Of a stretch of 45,383 nucleotides of DNA, positions 33,279 through 41,301 are shown piece after piece. The notes beneath the pieces are model-generated. The model searched no databases and was not told the DNA's origin. It saw only the letters and a list, made by a program, of their open reading frames with translations. The DNA comes from Rhizobium sp. J15 (GTDB taxonomy: Bacteria; Pseudomonadota; Alphaproteobacteria; Rhizobiales; Rhizobiaceae). The position numbers and the translations under genes were made by a program. The stretch spans positions 1-45,383 of the forward strand of contig NZ_NWSX01000049.1 in NCBI RefSeq assembly GCF_002531825.1. Direction: 5' to 3'. The number at the start of each line of letters is the position of its first letter. Position 1 is the first letter of the stretch.

Positions 33279-34232
33279 ATGCACAATTATCTCGACTTCG
33301 AAAAGCCGATCTCCGACCTCGAAGGCAAGATCATCGAGCTGAAGAAGCTCGCAACGGAAGACGAGAGCATCGATACCACCGATGAGATCGGCAGGCTGGA
33401 GGTTCGCGTCCGCGAGGCGATCGTCGAAATCTATTCCAAGCTCAATGCCTGGCAGAAGACGCAGGTCGCCCGCCATCCGCAGCGCCCGCATTTCGTCGAT
33501 TACGCCAAGACGCTGTTCCAGGAATTCACGCCGCTTGCCGGCGACCGCAAATTTTCCGAGGATGCCGCGATCCAGGCCGGGCTCGCCCGCTTCCGCGGCC
33601 AGCCCGTCGCCGTCATCGGCCAGGAAAAGGGCAACGACACCAAGACGCGCCTCAAGCACAATTTCGGCAGCCCCCGTCCGGAAGGCTACCGCAAGGCGAT
33701 CCGCATCCTTGAAATGGCCGATCGTTTCGGCCTGCCGGTCATTTCGCTGGTGGATACGGCAGGCGCCTATCCCGGCGTCGGCGCCGAAGAGCGCGGCCAG
33801 GCGGAAGCCATCGCCCGCTCGACGGAAATGTGTCTCGGCGTCAAGGTTCCCCTCGTTTCCGTCGTCATCGGCGAAGGCGGCTCGGGCGGCGCGATCGCGA
33901 TCGCCACCGGCAACCGAGTTTATATGCTCGAGCATTCGATCTACAGCGTCATCTCGCCGGAAGGCGCAGCCTCCATCCTCTGGCGCGATTCCACCCGCGC
34001 CCGCGAAGCGGCGACCAATATGAAGATCACCGCCGAAGACCTGAAATCGCTCGGCGTCATCGACGGCATCATTTCCGAGCCGCTCGGCGGCGCGCATCGC
34101 GATCCCGACAGCGTGATAGCGGCAACCGGCGATGTCATCGCCAATGCGCTCGGCGAAATGGCCTCGCGTTCCGGCGAGCAATTGCGCAACGAGCGGCGGC
34201 AGAAATTCCTGAACATGGGCCGCAATCTCTAA
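33279..34232 (+). CDS. accA: Acetyl-CoA carboxylase carboxyltransferase alpha subunit
   Basis: A 317-residue subunit of the carboxyltransferase that moves the carboxyl group from biotin carrier protein to acetyl-CoA to give malonyl-CoA, the first step of fatty acid synthesis. Family marks are the N-terminal MHNYLDFEKPISDLEGKI, LVDTAGAYPGVGAEERGQ (near residue 158) and SVVIGEGGSGGAIAIATGN (near 195), which supplies the oxyanion hole. The partner accD is not in this window, as usual in rhizobia. The gene may share a transcript with xerD, 62 bases upstream. Confidence 0.97.
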   Translation: MHNYLDFEKPISDLEGKIIELKKLATEDESIDTTDEIGRLEVRVREAIVEIYSKLNAWQKTQVARHPQRPHFVDYAKTLFQEFTPLAGDRKFSEDAAIQAGLARFRGQPVAVIGQEKGNDTKTRLKHNFGSPRPEGYRKAIRILEMADRFGLPVISLVDTAGAYPGVGAEERGQAEAIARSTEMCLGVKVPLVSVVIGEGGSGGAIAIATGNRVYMLEHSIYSVISPEGAASILWRDSTRAREAATNMKITAEDLKSLGVIDGIISEPLGGAHRDPDSVIAATGDVIANALGEMASRSGEQLRNERRQKFLNMGRNL

Positions 34233-34255
34233 GCAAGACTTGGCGCCGGTATCGA

Positions 34256-34278
34256 TTGCGGCCAAACCTTGGCCACAA
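34256..34278 (+). terminator. Hairpin after accA
   Basis: Arms TTGCGGCCAA (34256-34265) and TTGGCCACAA (34269-34278) pair over ten positions with one G-T pair and a three-base loop. No T-run follows. It lies 24 bases after the accA stop and may end or stabilise that transcript. Confidence 0.4.
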
Positions 34279-34429
34279 TAATGTTATCTGTGACATTTGC
34301 GCTTGCGGGGGTATTCCGGGCACGTCATAGGCTGTTAAGACTTTGTGAAGTATAAGCCACTTATGATTCCGCTTCCTGCCCGGACTCCATAGGCGGACCG
34401 GGTCGCATCATCTTTATGGGCTAGTTTGA

Positions 34430-35656
34430 ATGCGCATACGTCATTTTGCCTATGTCTCCCTCATGGCGCTGGCTCTGGCCGGCTGCAACGATACGTTGGA
34501 AACGGCGCAGGTCGATCTTTCCAAGGTCAAGAACAAGGTCGAGCAGCCGCTTCCATCCCATATCCTCGCGCAGATGTCCGCCAAGGGCATGGACCGCAAT
34601 TCGCCGATCATGATCCGCATCTTCAAGGAAGAAGGCGCGCTCGAAATCTGGAAGGCGAAGACCGACAACCGTTTCGACAAGATCGCCGATTACAAGATCT
34701 GCGCCTGGTCCGGCCGTCTCGGCCCGAAGGTCAAGACCGGCGACCGGCAGGCGCCGGAAGGCTTCTACGACCTGACGCGCGCCAACCTGAACCCCAATTC
34801 GAAATATTATCTGGCGATCAACACCGGCTTCCCGAACCGCTACGACGCGGTGAACGGCCGCACCGGCTCCGACCTGATGATCCATGGCGCCTGCTCGTCC
34901 TCGGGCTGCTATTCGATGACCGACCAGCAGGTGCTCGAGATCTACGCCTTCGCCCGCGACGCCTTCAAGGGCGGCCAGACGAGCGTGCAGCTGCAGGCCT
35001 TCCCCTTCCGCATGACAGCGGAAAACATGGTGAAGCACCGCCTCGACCCGAGCTACGACTTCTGGAAGATGCTGAAGGTCGGCTACGACAATTTCGAAGT
35101 GACGAAGCGCCCGCCCGAAGTGAATGTCTGCGAGAAGAAATATGTCTTCAACCAGCAGGCAACCGATGGCGGCGCCTTCAATGCCGGCGGCAAATGCCCT
35201 GTGATGTCGACACCGCCGGCGCTGACGGCTGCGCTTGCCTCCTACGGCAAGACCTATGACGCCGACTATGCCAAGGCGATGAGCAAATATGACGGCATGG
35301 CCTGGTACGACCCGTCCGAAGCCGAGCGCAAGGCCGTGGTCGCCAAGCTGCGCAAGGGCCGCGAACTCGCCTTCGCACCGACCGGCACGTCGCTCGAAGC
35401 CGGCCGCATGGTCAAGGTCGCCGAACTCGAAGGTATGATGGCCAAGCGCACCGCGCAAAGCCTCACAGCCAACTCCGCGGCGGGCGCCACGCCCGCGGCA
35501 CCCGCCCAGCCGCAGGCAACTGCCGTTGCCGCCGCGGCACCGGCGGCCGTGCCGGTGCCGACGCAGAACCCGCTGGCCTATACCGCGCCTGAACCGCAGG
35601 AAACGGCGGACGCCGCGACGAAGAAGCCCTTCTGGAAATTCTGGGCGCGGAACTGA
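34430..35656 (+). CDS. L,D-transpeptidase family lipoprotein (YkuD/YafK type)
   Basis: A 408-residue protein with a lipoprotein signal peptide (SLMALALAGC, lipid on about C19). A YkuD-type domain covers about 60-230. Its active-site block is DLMIHGACSSSGCYSMTD (about 146-163), holding the catalytic histidine and cysteine. The order of blocks (MIRIFKEEGALEIWKA, then ICAWSGRLGPKVKTGDRQ and APEGFYDL) matches the YafK/DpaA branch. In Escherichia coli that branch includes an enzyme that cuts lipoprotein off peptidoglycan. The last 75 residues are low-complexity alanine/proline (PAAPAQPQATAV). The exact reaction, transpeptidase or amidase-like, is open. Start ATG 34430. Confidence 0.88.
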   Translation: MRIRHFAYVSLMALALAGCNDTLETAQVDLSKVKNKVEQPLPSHILAQMSAKGMDRNSPIMIRIFKEEGALEIWKAKTDNRFDKIADYKICAWSGRLGPKVKTGDRQAPEGFYDLTRANLNPNSKYYLAINTGFPNRYDAVNGRTGSDLMIHGACSSSGCYSMTDQQVLEIYAFARDAFKGGQTSVQLQAFPFRMTAENMVKHRLDPSYDFWKMLKVGYDNFEVTKRPPEVNVCEKKYVFNQQATDGGAFNAGGKCPVMSTPPALTAALASYGKTYDADYAKAMSKYDGMAWYDPSEAERKAVVAKLRKGRELAFAPTGTSLEAGRMVKVAELEGMMAKRTAQSLTANSAAGATPAAPAQPQATAVAAAAPAAVPVPTQNPLAYTAPEPQETADAATKKPFWKFWARN

Positions 35657-35661
35657 ACGGC

Positions 35662-35886
35662 TTGAACCCCGTTCTCTACGATCTTCGCGGCCTGAAATGC
35701 CCACTCCCCGTGATGAAGACGCGCAGGAAGCTTGCCGCCATGGCAAGCGGCGCACTCATCCTCGTCGATACCAGCGACCCTCTGGCGGTGATCGACATGC
35801 CGCATTTTTGCAATGAGGATGGCCACGAACTGGTCGAGACGGAAAAGACCGATAACGGCCACCGCTTCCTGATCCGCAAGCGCTGA
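35662..35886 (+). CDS. TusA-family sulfurtransferase
   Basis: A 74-residue TusA-fold protein with the hallmark DLRGLKCPLPVMKTRRKL, whose cysteine (about C13) carries a persulfide. It also has TSDPLAVIDMPHFC, typical of the family, which relays sulfur for tRNA thiolation or molybdenum cofactor. The first codon appears to be TTG at 35662 (xNPVLYDLRG); no ATG is available before the motif. It starts five bases after the transpeptidase gene and must be co-transcribed. TusA-like proteins of this short type are common in alphaproteobacteria, and the specific target is unknown. Confidence 0.88.
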   Translation: MNPVLYDLRGLKCPLPVMKTRRKLAAMASGALILVDTSDPLAVIDMPHFCNEDGHELVETEKTDNGHRFLIRKR

Positions 35887-36349
35887 ATTTCTCATCCATG
35901 AGGCCAAGCCGAAGGCCGTCGTCGCGCGCCTTCGTTTTCCGCTGCCCACGCTCCCGCCGTCGAGGACGAATGTCGAAGCAGTTCAAAAATTCATCATACA
36001 ACTTGGCAACTTTTGTATGTTGACATTATCCCTTGCCGGTTTTAGCCATAATGGGCCGGTTGGAGGAGCGGCAGGATAAGGGGTCGATCGAGACCTCTGT
36101 TCCACGAGAAGAGCGCAAGCGCCTGCATGCAGATGCAAATAGCCGTGCCATCGGTCCGATGGCCACGTCGATCCGCATTTGGCTTGCCCGGTTGGCCTCT
36201 TCTCACAACTTCTCAATCGTACCGACGCCAGTGCCTGATTGTGGAATATCGCCGGAAGAAGGCGACGCGTGCAGGGTTCCTTCCCTGGATTCGCAAAGCT
36301 GGCGCGCCGACTATGAAAAGTGAATTGTAATGCAATACGGGAGGATAGC
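35887..36349. other. 463-base gap upstream of the TRAP transporter operon
   Basis: This is the longest non-coding stretch of the window and very likely the control region of the TRAP operon. It holds an inverted repeat at 35995-36019, directly followed by TTGACA at 36020-36025. A plus-strand open frame at about 36033-36323 has no ribosome-binding site and unremarkable composition, so I do not call it. No repeat of families A or B is present. Confidence 0.6.
35995..36025 (+). promoter_or_regulatory. Candidate operator and -35 element upstream of the TRAP operon
   Basis: CATACAA (35995-36001) and TTGTATG (36013-36019) form a perfect inverted repeat with an 11-base spacer, directly abutting a consensus TTGACA (36020-36025). 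No good -10 lies at 17 bases; CATAAT is found at 21. A FadR-type regulator is encoded at the end of the operon, and such proteins bind short palindromes next to promoters, so this is a fair operator candidate. Binding is inferred, not shown. Confidence 0.35.
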
Positions 36350-37327
36350 ATGAAAAATTTCGTTAAACTGGCGGCAGGCCTGATGGTTGCCGCCGCGTTC
36401 ATGAGCAGCGCCGCCAGCGCTCAAACCGTACTGAAATCATCCGATACCCATCCCGACGGCTATCCGACCGTCGAAGGCGTCAAATATTTCGGCGAGCTGG
36501 TCAAGGAGCGCACCAAGGGCCGCTATTCGGTCGAGGTGTATCATTCCGCCCAGCTCGGCGAGGAGAAGGACACGATCGAGCAGGTGCGCTCCGGCGTGAT
36601 TGAGCTGAACCGCGTATCGATGGCGCCCTTCAACGGCACGGTGAAGGAATCGATCGTTCCGGCCCTGCCCTATATCTTCCGCTCGGAAGACCACATGCAC
36701 AAGGTCATGGACGGAGCGGTCGGCGATCAGATCAAGAAGGCGTTCGAACCGGCCGGCCTCGTCGTGCTGGCCTTCTATGATGCCGGCGCCCGCTCCTTCT
36801 ACAACAAGACGAAGCCGATCAACTCGGTTGCCGACATGAAGGGTCTTAAGTTCCGCGTCATCCAGTCCGACATCTTCGTCGATATGGTGGCGGCCCTCGG
36901 CGCCAATGCCACGCCGATGCCCTATGGCGAAGTCTATTCGGGGATCGAAACCGGCGTCATCGACGGCGCCGAGAACAATTTCCCGAGCTACGACACCGCC
37001 AAGCATGCCGAGGTGGCGAAGAACTATTCGCTCGACGAGCATACGATCCTGCCGGAAGTGTTCGTCATGAACAAGGCCGCGTTCGACAAGCTGACGCCGG
37101 AGGATCAGGAGATTTTCAAGCAGGCAGCCAAGGACAGCGTCGGCAAGCAGCGCGAACTCTGGTCGGCCAAGGTCGCCGAATCGCGCGCCAATGTCGAAAA
37201 GCTCGGCGCGCAGATCACCACGCCTGAGAAGCAGGGCTTCATCGACGCCATGGCGCCGGTTTACGAAAAGCACGTCAAGGACGATGTGCTGAAGAAGATG
37301 GTCGAAGATGTGAAGGCCGTGCAGTAG
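36350..37327 (+). CDS. TRAP transporter solute-binding protein (DctP family)
   Basis: A 325-residue periplasmic binding protein with a signal peptide (about 1-24, LMVAAAFMSSAASAQ). DctP-family features are YHSAQLGEEKDTIEQVRSGV, DAGARSFYNKTKPINS and GLKFRVIQS, in which the conserved arginine usually clamps a substrate carboxylate. GVIDGAENN follows. It delivers an organic acid, plausibly a sugar acid or dicarboxylate, to the permease encoded next. The ATG at 36350 has GGGAGGAT upstream. A 22-base palindrome separates it from the permease genes. Confidence 0.95.
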   Translation: MKNFVKLAAGLMVAAAFMSSAASAQTVLKSSDTHPDGYPTVEGVKYFGELVKERTKGRYSVEVYHSAQLGEEKDTIEQVRSGVIELNRVSMAPFNGTVKESIVPALPYIFRSEDHMHKVMDGAVGDQIKKAFEPAGLVVLAFYDAGARSFYNKTKPINSVADMKGLKFRVIQSDIFVDMVAALGANATPMPYGEVYSGIETGVIDGAENNFPSYDTAKHAEVAKNYSLDEHTILPEVFVMNKAAFDKLTPEDQEIFKQAAKDSVGKQRELWSAKVAESRANVEKLGAQITTPEKQGFIDAMAPVYEKHVKDDVLKKMVEDVKAVQ

Positions 37328-37370
37328 CCGCAACCTGCCTTCTTTCTGATCAGGGATGGCGTCAGCCGTC

Positions 37371-37392
37371 GGGGTGGAGATATCTCCACCCC
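37371..37392 (+). terminator. Palindromic hairpin between dctP-type and dctQ-type genes
   Basis: A perfect 22-base palindrome, GGGGTGGAG-ATAT-CTCCACCCC, gives a nine-pair GC-rich stem with a four-base loop. It is followed by GGTTTCTCC with no real T-run. A hairpin after the binding-protein gene commonly protects that part of the message or partly stops transcription, so that more binding protein than permease is made. That role is inferred. Confidence 0.6.
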
Positions 37393-37469
37393 GGTTTCTC
37401 CGCCGTCTCGTGCCCATCTTTCGATCCGCCCGATAAGGGATGGTGAGCGCCCATTTCGACGAGGCCCTT

Positions 37470-38048
37470 ATGTCGAACAACCTGACACCTGCCGCCAATT
37501 TCCTGACGCGGCTGAGCAACGCCGCGCTATGGCTCGCTGGCATCGGCCTGGTGCTGATGACGGTCTTTGTCGCCTGGCAGGTATTTTGCCGCTACGTGCT
37601 GAACGACTCGCCGAGCTGGACGGAGCCCGGCTCGGTCATGCTGATGAGCTGGTTCATCTTCCTGGGCGCCGCCGTCGGCATCCGGGAAAACAATCATCTT
37701 GGCTTCGACGTGCTGCTCTATGTGCTGCCTAAATCCGGAAAGCGCGTGCTGCGCATGATCTCGGACATCGTCATCCTCGCCTTCGGTGCCGGCATGATCT
37801 GGTACGGCGGCGCGCTCATCAGCCTGACCTGGAACACCACCTTGCCGTCGCTGGGTATCTCGGGCGCGTTCGATTATCTGCCGCTCGCCGCTGGCGGCGT
37901 GCTTGCCGTGATCTTCTCGCTGGAGCGGATCGTGCTGCGCCTCGCCGGCGAACCGATCGACGAGGTGCTGGATGAGGTTCTGCCGGCGGAGATCGCCGTC
38001 GAGATCGAAAACATCAATGTCGACCCGAAGGCCAACTTGAAGGTGTAA
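37470..38048 (+). CDS. TRAP transporter small permease (DctQ family)
   Basis: A 192-residue protein with four membrane spans, the usual DctQ layout. VFVAWQVFCRYVLNDSPSWTEP, with its conserved arginine and WxEE-like tail, lies near residues 32-53. REDNxHLGFDV-type sequence appears as RENNHLGFDVLLY near 78. The C-terminus carries an acidic tail (DEVLDEVLPAEIAVEIEN). The ATG at 37470 follows GAGG at five bases and is preferred over ATG 37440, which has no spacing. It is coupled to the large permease, four bases downstream. Confidence 0.92.
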   Translation: MSNNLTPAANFLTRLSNAALWLAGIGLVLMTVFVAWQVFCRYVLNDSPSWTEPGSVMLMSWFIFLGAAVGIRENNHLGFDVLLYVLPKSGKRVLRMISDIVILAFGAGMIWYGGALISLTWNTTLPSLGISGAFDYLPLAAGGVLAVIFSLERIVLRLAGEPIDEVLDEVLPAEIAVEIENINVDPKANLKV

Positions 38049-38052
38049 CGCG

Positions 38053-39333
38053 ATGGAACTCTGGATCCTGTTTGGTGTTTTCACCGCCCTGATGCTGATC
38101 GGTACGCCGATCGCCTTCTGCCTCGGCGTCGCCAGCTTCGCCACGGTGCTCTACATGGGCCTGCCGCCGTTGGTCATCTTTCAGCGGCTCAACTCCGGCA
38201 TGAGCGTATTTTCGCTGCTTGCCATCCCCTTCTTCATCTATGCCGGCGATCTGATGGTGCGTGGCGGCATTGCGAGCCGCATCGTCGCCTTCGCCGCATC
38301 ATTGGTCGGACACGTGCGCGGCGGGCTCGGACAGGTCAACATCGTCACGGCAACCCTGTTCGGCGGCATTTCCGGTTCGGCCGTGGCCGAAGCCGCAGCC
38401 GTCGGCGGCCTGATGATCCCGCAGATGAAGCAGCGCGGCTATGGCGCCGATTACGCGGTCAACGTCACGTCGATGGCGGCTCTGATCGCGCTGCTCCTGC
38501 CGCCATCCCACAACATGATCATCTATTCGATCTCGGCCGGCGGCAAGATATCCATTGCCGACCTGTTCACCGCCGGCGTGCTGCCCGGCCTGCTGCTTGC
38601 GGCAGCGCTGATGGTGACCGCCTACATCGTCGCACGCTCGCGCGGTTATCCCACGGAGCCCTTTCCCGGCCTGGCCATGGTGGCGCATTTGCTTGCCGTC
38701 GCAGTGCCCGGGCTTCTGCTGATCGCCATCATCTTCGGCGGCGTAAGGTCCGGCATCTTCACGGCGACGGAAAGCTCCTGCATCGCCGTCATCTACGCGT
38801 TGCTGGTGACCATCTTCGTCTACCGGCAGATGAGCTGGAAAGACTTTGTCCACGCCACGCAAGGCGCTGTGCGTACCACCGCAATGGTGCTGCTGATCAT
38901 CGGCACCGCCGCCGCATTCTCCTGGCTGATGGCCTTCCTCAAGGTGCCGGCCTCGCTGGTTCTCTGGATGAAGTCGGTCGCCGACGACCCGCTGACGGTG
39001 CTGCTCCTGCTCAACGTCCTCATGCTGGTGCTCGGCACTTTCATGGATATGGGGCCGACCATCATCATCTGCACGCCGATCTTCCTGCCGGTGGCGCAGG
39101 CCTATGGCATCGACCCGGTGCATTTCGGCGTGATCATGATCCTGAATTTCGGCATCGGGCTGAACACCCCTCCGGTCGGCGCGGTGCAGTTCGTGGCTTG
39201 CGCGGTCGGCAAGATTTCCGTCTGGGAGGCGATGCGCTCGATTTGGCCGTTCTACGGCGCGGGCCTCGTGGTGCTCGGGCTGGTCACCTACATCCCGGCA
39301 ATTTCGCTGTGGCTGCCGGCCGTGTTCAAATAG
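38053..39333 (+). CDS. TRAP transporter large permease (DctM family)
   Basis: A 426-residue protein with about 12 membrane spans that uses the sodium gradient to bring in the substrate handed over by the DctP-type protein. DctM blocks are present: GTPIAFCLGVASF near residue 17, AIPFFIYAGDLMVRGG near 57, LFGGISGSAVAEAAAVGGL near 103 and MNFGIGLNTPPVG-like (LNFGIGLNTPPVGAVQF) near 365. The length is normal. It follows the small permease by four bases and is followed by the regulator gene. Confidence 0.95.
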   Translation: MELWILFGVFTALMLIGTPIAFCLGVASFATVLYMGLPPLVIFQRLNSGMSVFSLLAIPFFIYAGDLMVRGGIASRIVAFAASLVGHVRGGLGQVNIVTATLFGGISGSAVAEAAAVGGLMIPQMKQRGYGADYAVNVTSMAALIALLLPPSHNMIIYSISAGGKISIADLFTAGVLPGLLLAAALMVTAYIVARSRGYPTEPFPGLAMVAHLLAVAVPGLLLIAIIFGGVRSGIFTATESSCIAVIYALLVTIFVYRQMSWKDFVHATQGAVRTTAMVLLIIGTAAAFSWLMAFLKVPASLVLWMKSVADDPLTVLLLLNVLMLVLGTFMDMGPTIIICTPIFLPVAQAYGIDPVHFGVIMILNFGIGLNTPPVGAVQFVACAVGKISVWEAMRSIWPFYGAGLVVLGLVTYIPAISLWLPAVFK

Positions 39334-39342
39334 GAGGCCGAC

Positions 39343-40113
39343 ATGGCTGCCGATACAGCCGTTGTTCTGAAGATCGAGCGAAAGCCGAAACTCTGCGAAA
39401 GCGTGGTTTCAGCCATCCGCAGCCAAGTCTTGTCAGGCGAATACACGCCCGGCGAAAAGCTGCCGACGGAGACCCGCATGGGCGAACTTTTCGGCGTCAG
39501 CCGCACGGTCGTCCGCGAGGCGATCGCAACCCTTGCCGCCGACGGGCTCGTCGAGGCGCGGCAGGGGGCAGGCGTTTTCGTCAAGAATCACCCGACGATC
39601 GCCTTCAGCTCGATCAGCTTGGATGTCGGCAACAAGATTTCCCATGCGCTCAACGTCATCGAGGTGCGCATGGGGCTGGAGATCGAAAGCGCCGGACTTG
39701 CCGCGCTGCGCCGCAATGCCGCCCAGGAGGCGCAGATCCAGGAAGCGTTCTTCGAATTCGACCGGCTGCTGGAGCGCGGCGAAGCAACGGGCAAGAGCGA
39801 CTTCGCCTTCCACCGGCAAATCGCCGCGGCCACCAACAATTCATATTATGTGGAAGTTCTCGACGCGCTTGGCATGCGGGCGATCCCCTGCGATGTAGCC
39901 TCACCCTGGGGGACGGACAGCACGCTGTCGCGCGACTATCAGGAAGGCCTGCAGCGCGAGCATCTGGCAATTCTGAAGGCGATTTCGGCCGGCGACCCGG
40001 AAGCGGCCCGCGCCGCCATGCGCGCCCATCTGACCGCAAGCCAGGAGCGCTATCGCGTCCTGTTGAGCGGCCAGCAGGCCCGATGGCTTTCGGGCACCCC
40101 TAAAAAGGCCTGA
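39343..40113 (+). CDS. GntR-family regulator, FadR/FCD subfamily
   Basis: A 256-residue transcription factor. The N-terminal winged helix (about residues 15-80) reads GEKLPTETRMGELFGVSRTVVREAIATL and ends in GAGVFV, characteristic of GntR. The C-terminal FCD domain (about 95-240) contains VRMGLEIESAGLAALRR, FHRQIAAATNN and the histidine at HLTASQERY; such domains bind organic acids through a metal. Its place directly after the TRAP permease suggests that it senses the transported acid and represses this operon. The start ATG lies nine bases past the dctM-type stop. Confidence 0.93.
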   Translation: MAADTAVVLKIERKPKLCESVVSAIRSQVLSGEYTPGEKLPTETRMGELFGVSRTVVREAIATLAADGLVEARQGAGVFVKNHPTIAFSSISLDVGNKISHALNVIEVRMGLEIESAGLAALRRNAAQEAQIQEAFFEFDRLLERGEATGKSDFAFHRQIAAATNNSYYVEVLDALGMRAIPCDVASPWGTDSTLSRDYQEGLQREHLAILKAISAGDPEAARAAMRAHLTASQERYRVLLSGQQARWLSGTPKKA

Positions 40114-40132
40114 CGAAGATCGCGCGCTAGAT

Positions 40133-41290
40133 CTAGATCCGCATGCCGGGAATGGCGAGCGGATTGTCCGACAGCGCTGCGCGATCCGGCGTATCGATGC
40201 GCGGCTTGCCGAGAAAGGCGTCGAAGAGATCCTTCACGAAAGCCTCCGGCAGGTCCTTGGTGATCAGCACCATGCGCGTGCGCCGGTCCTGCGGGTCCGG
40301 CCAGGCGGCAAGACGCACCGGCGGATGGAAAATGCTCTGGACGCCATGCAGCACCAGCGGCCGCTCCGGCCGGTCGGAGACGGAAACGATCGCCTTCATT
40401 CTCAAGAGCTTCTCGCCATGGGCCGAGCGCAGAAGATCGATGAACATGTCGAGCGCCATCGGATCGATCGGCTTTTCCTCGATGATGGAGAAAGACCGGA
40501 TCGAGGCGTCATGGCGGTTGACGTCATGCGGATCCTGATCCGCATGGCCATGATGATGATCGTGGTGGTGATGATGCCCATGATCGCCATGGTGGTGATG
40601 GCGATGATGCGCCTCGTGCGCATCCTCGTCATGCAGCCAGCGGCCGACATCGGCGATCTTCGTCGCAGGATCGTAGAGCCCGTTCACCAGCACCGCCGCG
40701 GTGCCTGCCTCGACGCTGTCCGCATCCATCATCGCGGCGCGCGGATTGAGCGATCTCAGGCATTTTTCCAAGGCATCCGTCTCATCGGCCATCGACCTTT
40801 TCGAGACGATCAGCCGGTCGGCGACCGCCGCCTGCTTGCGCGCTTCCTCGTGATTGCCGAGCGTCTGCAGCCCGTTCACCGCATCCACGACGGTGACGAC
40901 GCCGTCGAGTTCGAAATTCGTGGCAATGATCGGATTGCCCATGATCGCCTGCATCACCGGCGCCGGGTCGGCAAGTCCGGTCGTTTCGATGACGACGCGC
41001 TTCACCGGTTTGACGCGGCCCGTCTGCACGGCGTCCATCAGGTTCGCCAGCGTATCCACAAGTTCGCCGCGCACGGTGCAGCACAGGCAGCCGTCCGACA
41101 GCTCGATGATCGAATCGCCGGAGCTTTCGACCAGGAGATGGTCGATCCCGACATCGCCGAACTCGTTGATGATGACAGCCGCGTCCTTCATCGAGGGATC
41201 TTTGAGGATGCGGTTGAGCAGCGTCGATTTGCCGGCGCCGAGAAAGCCGGTCAGGATGGTGACCGGGATCCTGTCGTTGAGCGCACTCAT
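40133..41290 (-). CDS. CobW/G3E-family GTPase with histidine-rich metal loop
   Basis: A 385-residue G3E GTPase. Walker A is GFLGAGKSTLLN at residues 15-26, the metal site CxCC is GCLCCTVRGEL (about 70-80), and the Walker B region is VVIETTGLADPAPV. A run of about 40 residues near 225-265 is almost all histidine and aspartate. The C-terminal CobW_C domain begins near 270 (IRSFSIIEEKPIDP). G3E proteins load or traffic zinc or cobalt. The guanine-specificity block reads SKRSMADE rather than the common SKxD. It starts 12 bases beyond the end of the carboxypeptidase gene in the same direction, so both may be one transcript. Confidence 0.92.
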   Translation of the reverse strand: MSALNDRIPVTILTGFLGAGKSTLLNRILKDPSMKDAAVIINEFGDVGIDHLLVESSGDSIIELSDGCLCCTVRGELVDTLANLMDAVQTGRVKPVKRVVIETTGLADPAPVMQAIMGNPIIATNFELDGVVTVVDAVNGLQTLGNHEEARKQAAVADRLIVSKRSMADETDALEKCLRSLNPRAAMMDADSVEAGTAAVLVNGLYDPATKIADVGRWLHDEDAHEAHHRHHHHGDHGHHHHHDHHHGHADQDPHDVNRHDASIRSFSIIEEKPIDPMALDMFIDLLRSAHGEKLLRMKAIVSVSDRPERPLVLHGVQSIFHPPVRLAAWPDPQDRRTRMVLITKDLPEAFVKDLFDAFLGKPRIDTPDRAALSDNPLAIPGMRI

Positions 41291-41301
41291 CTCACCTTGC
41301 C

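Noticed and set aside
36033..36323. Plus-strand frame in the gap before the TRAP operon
   Set aside because: No ribosome-binding site, ordinary composition and no family resemblance; the region is better explained as regulatory.
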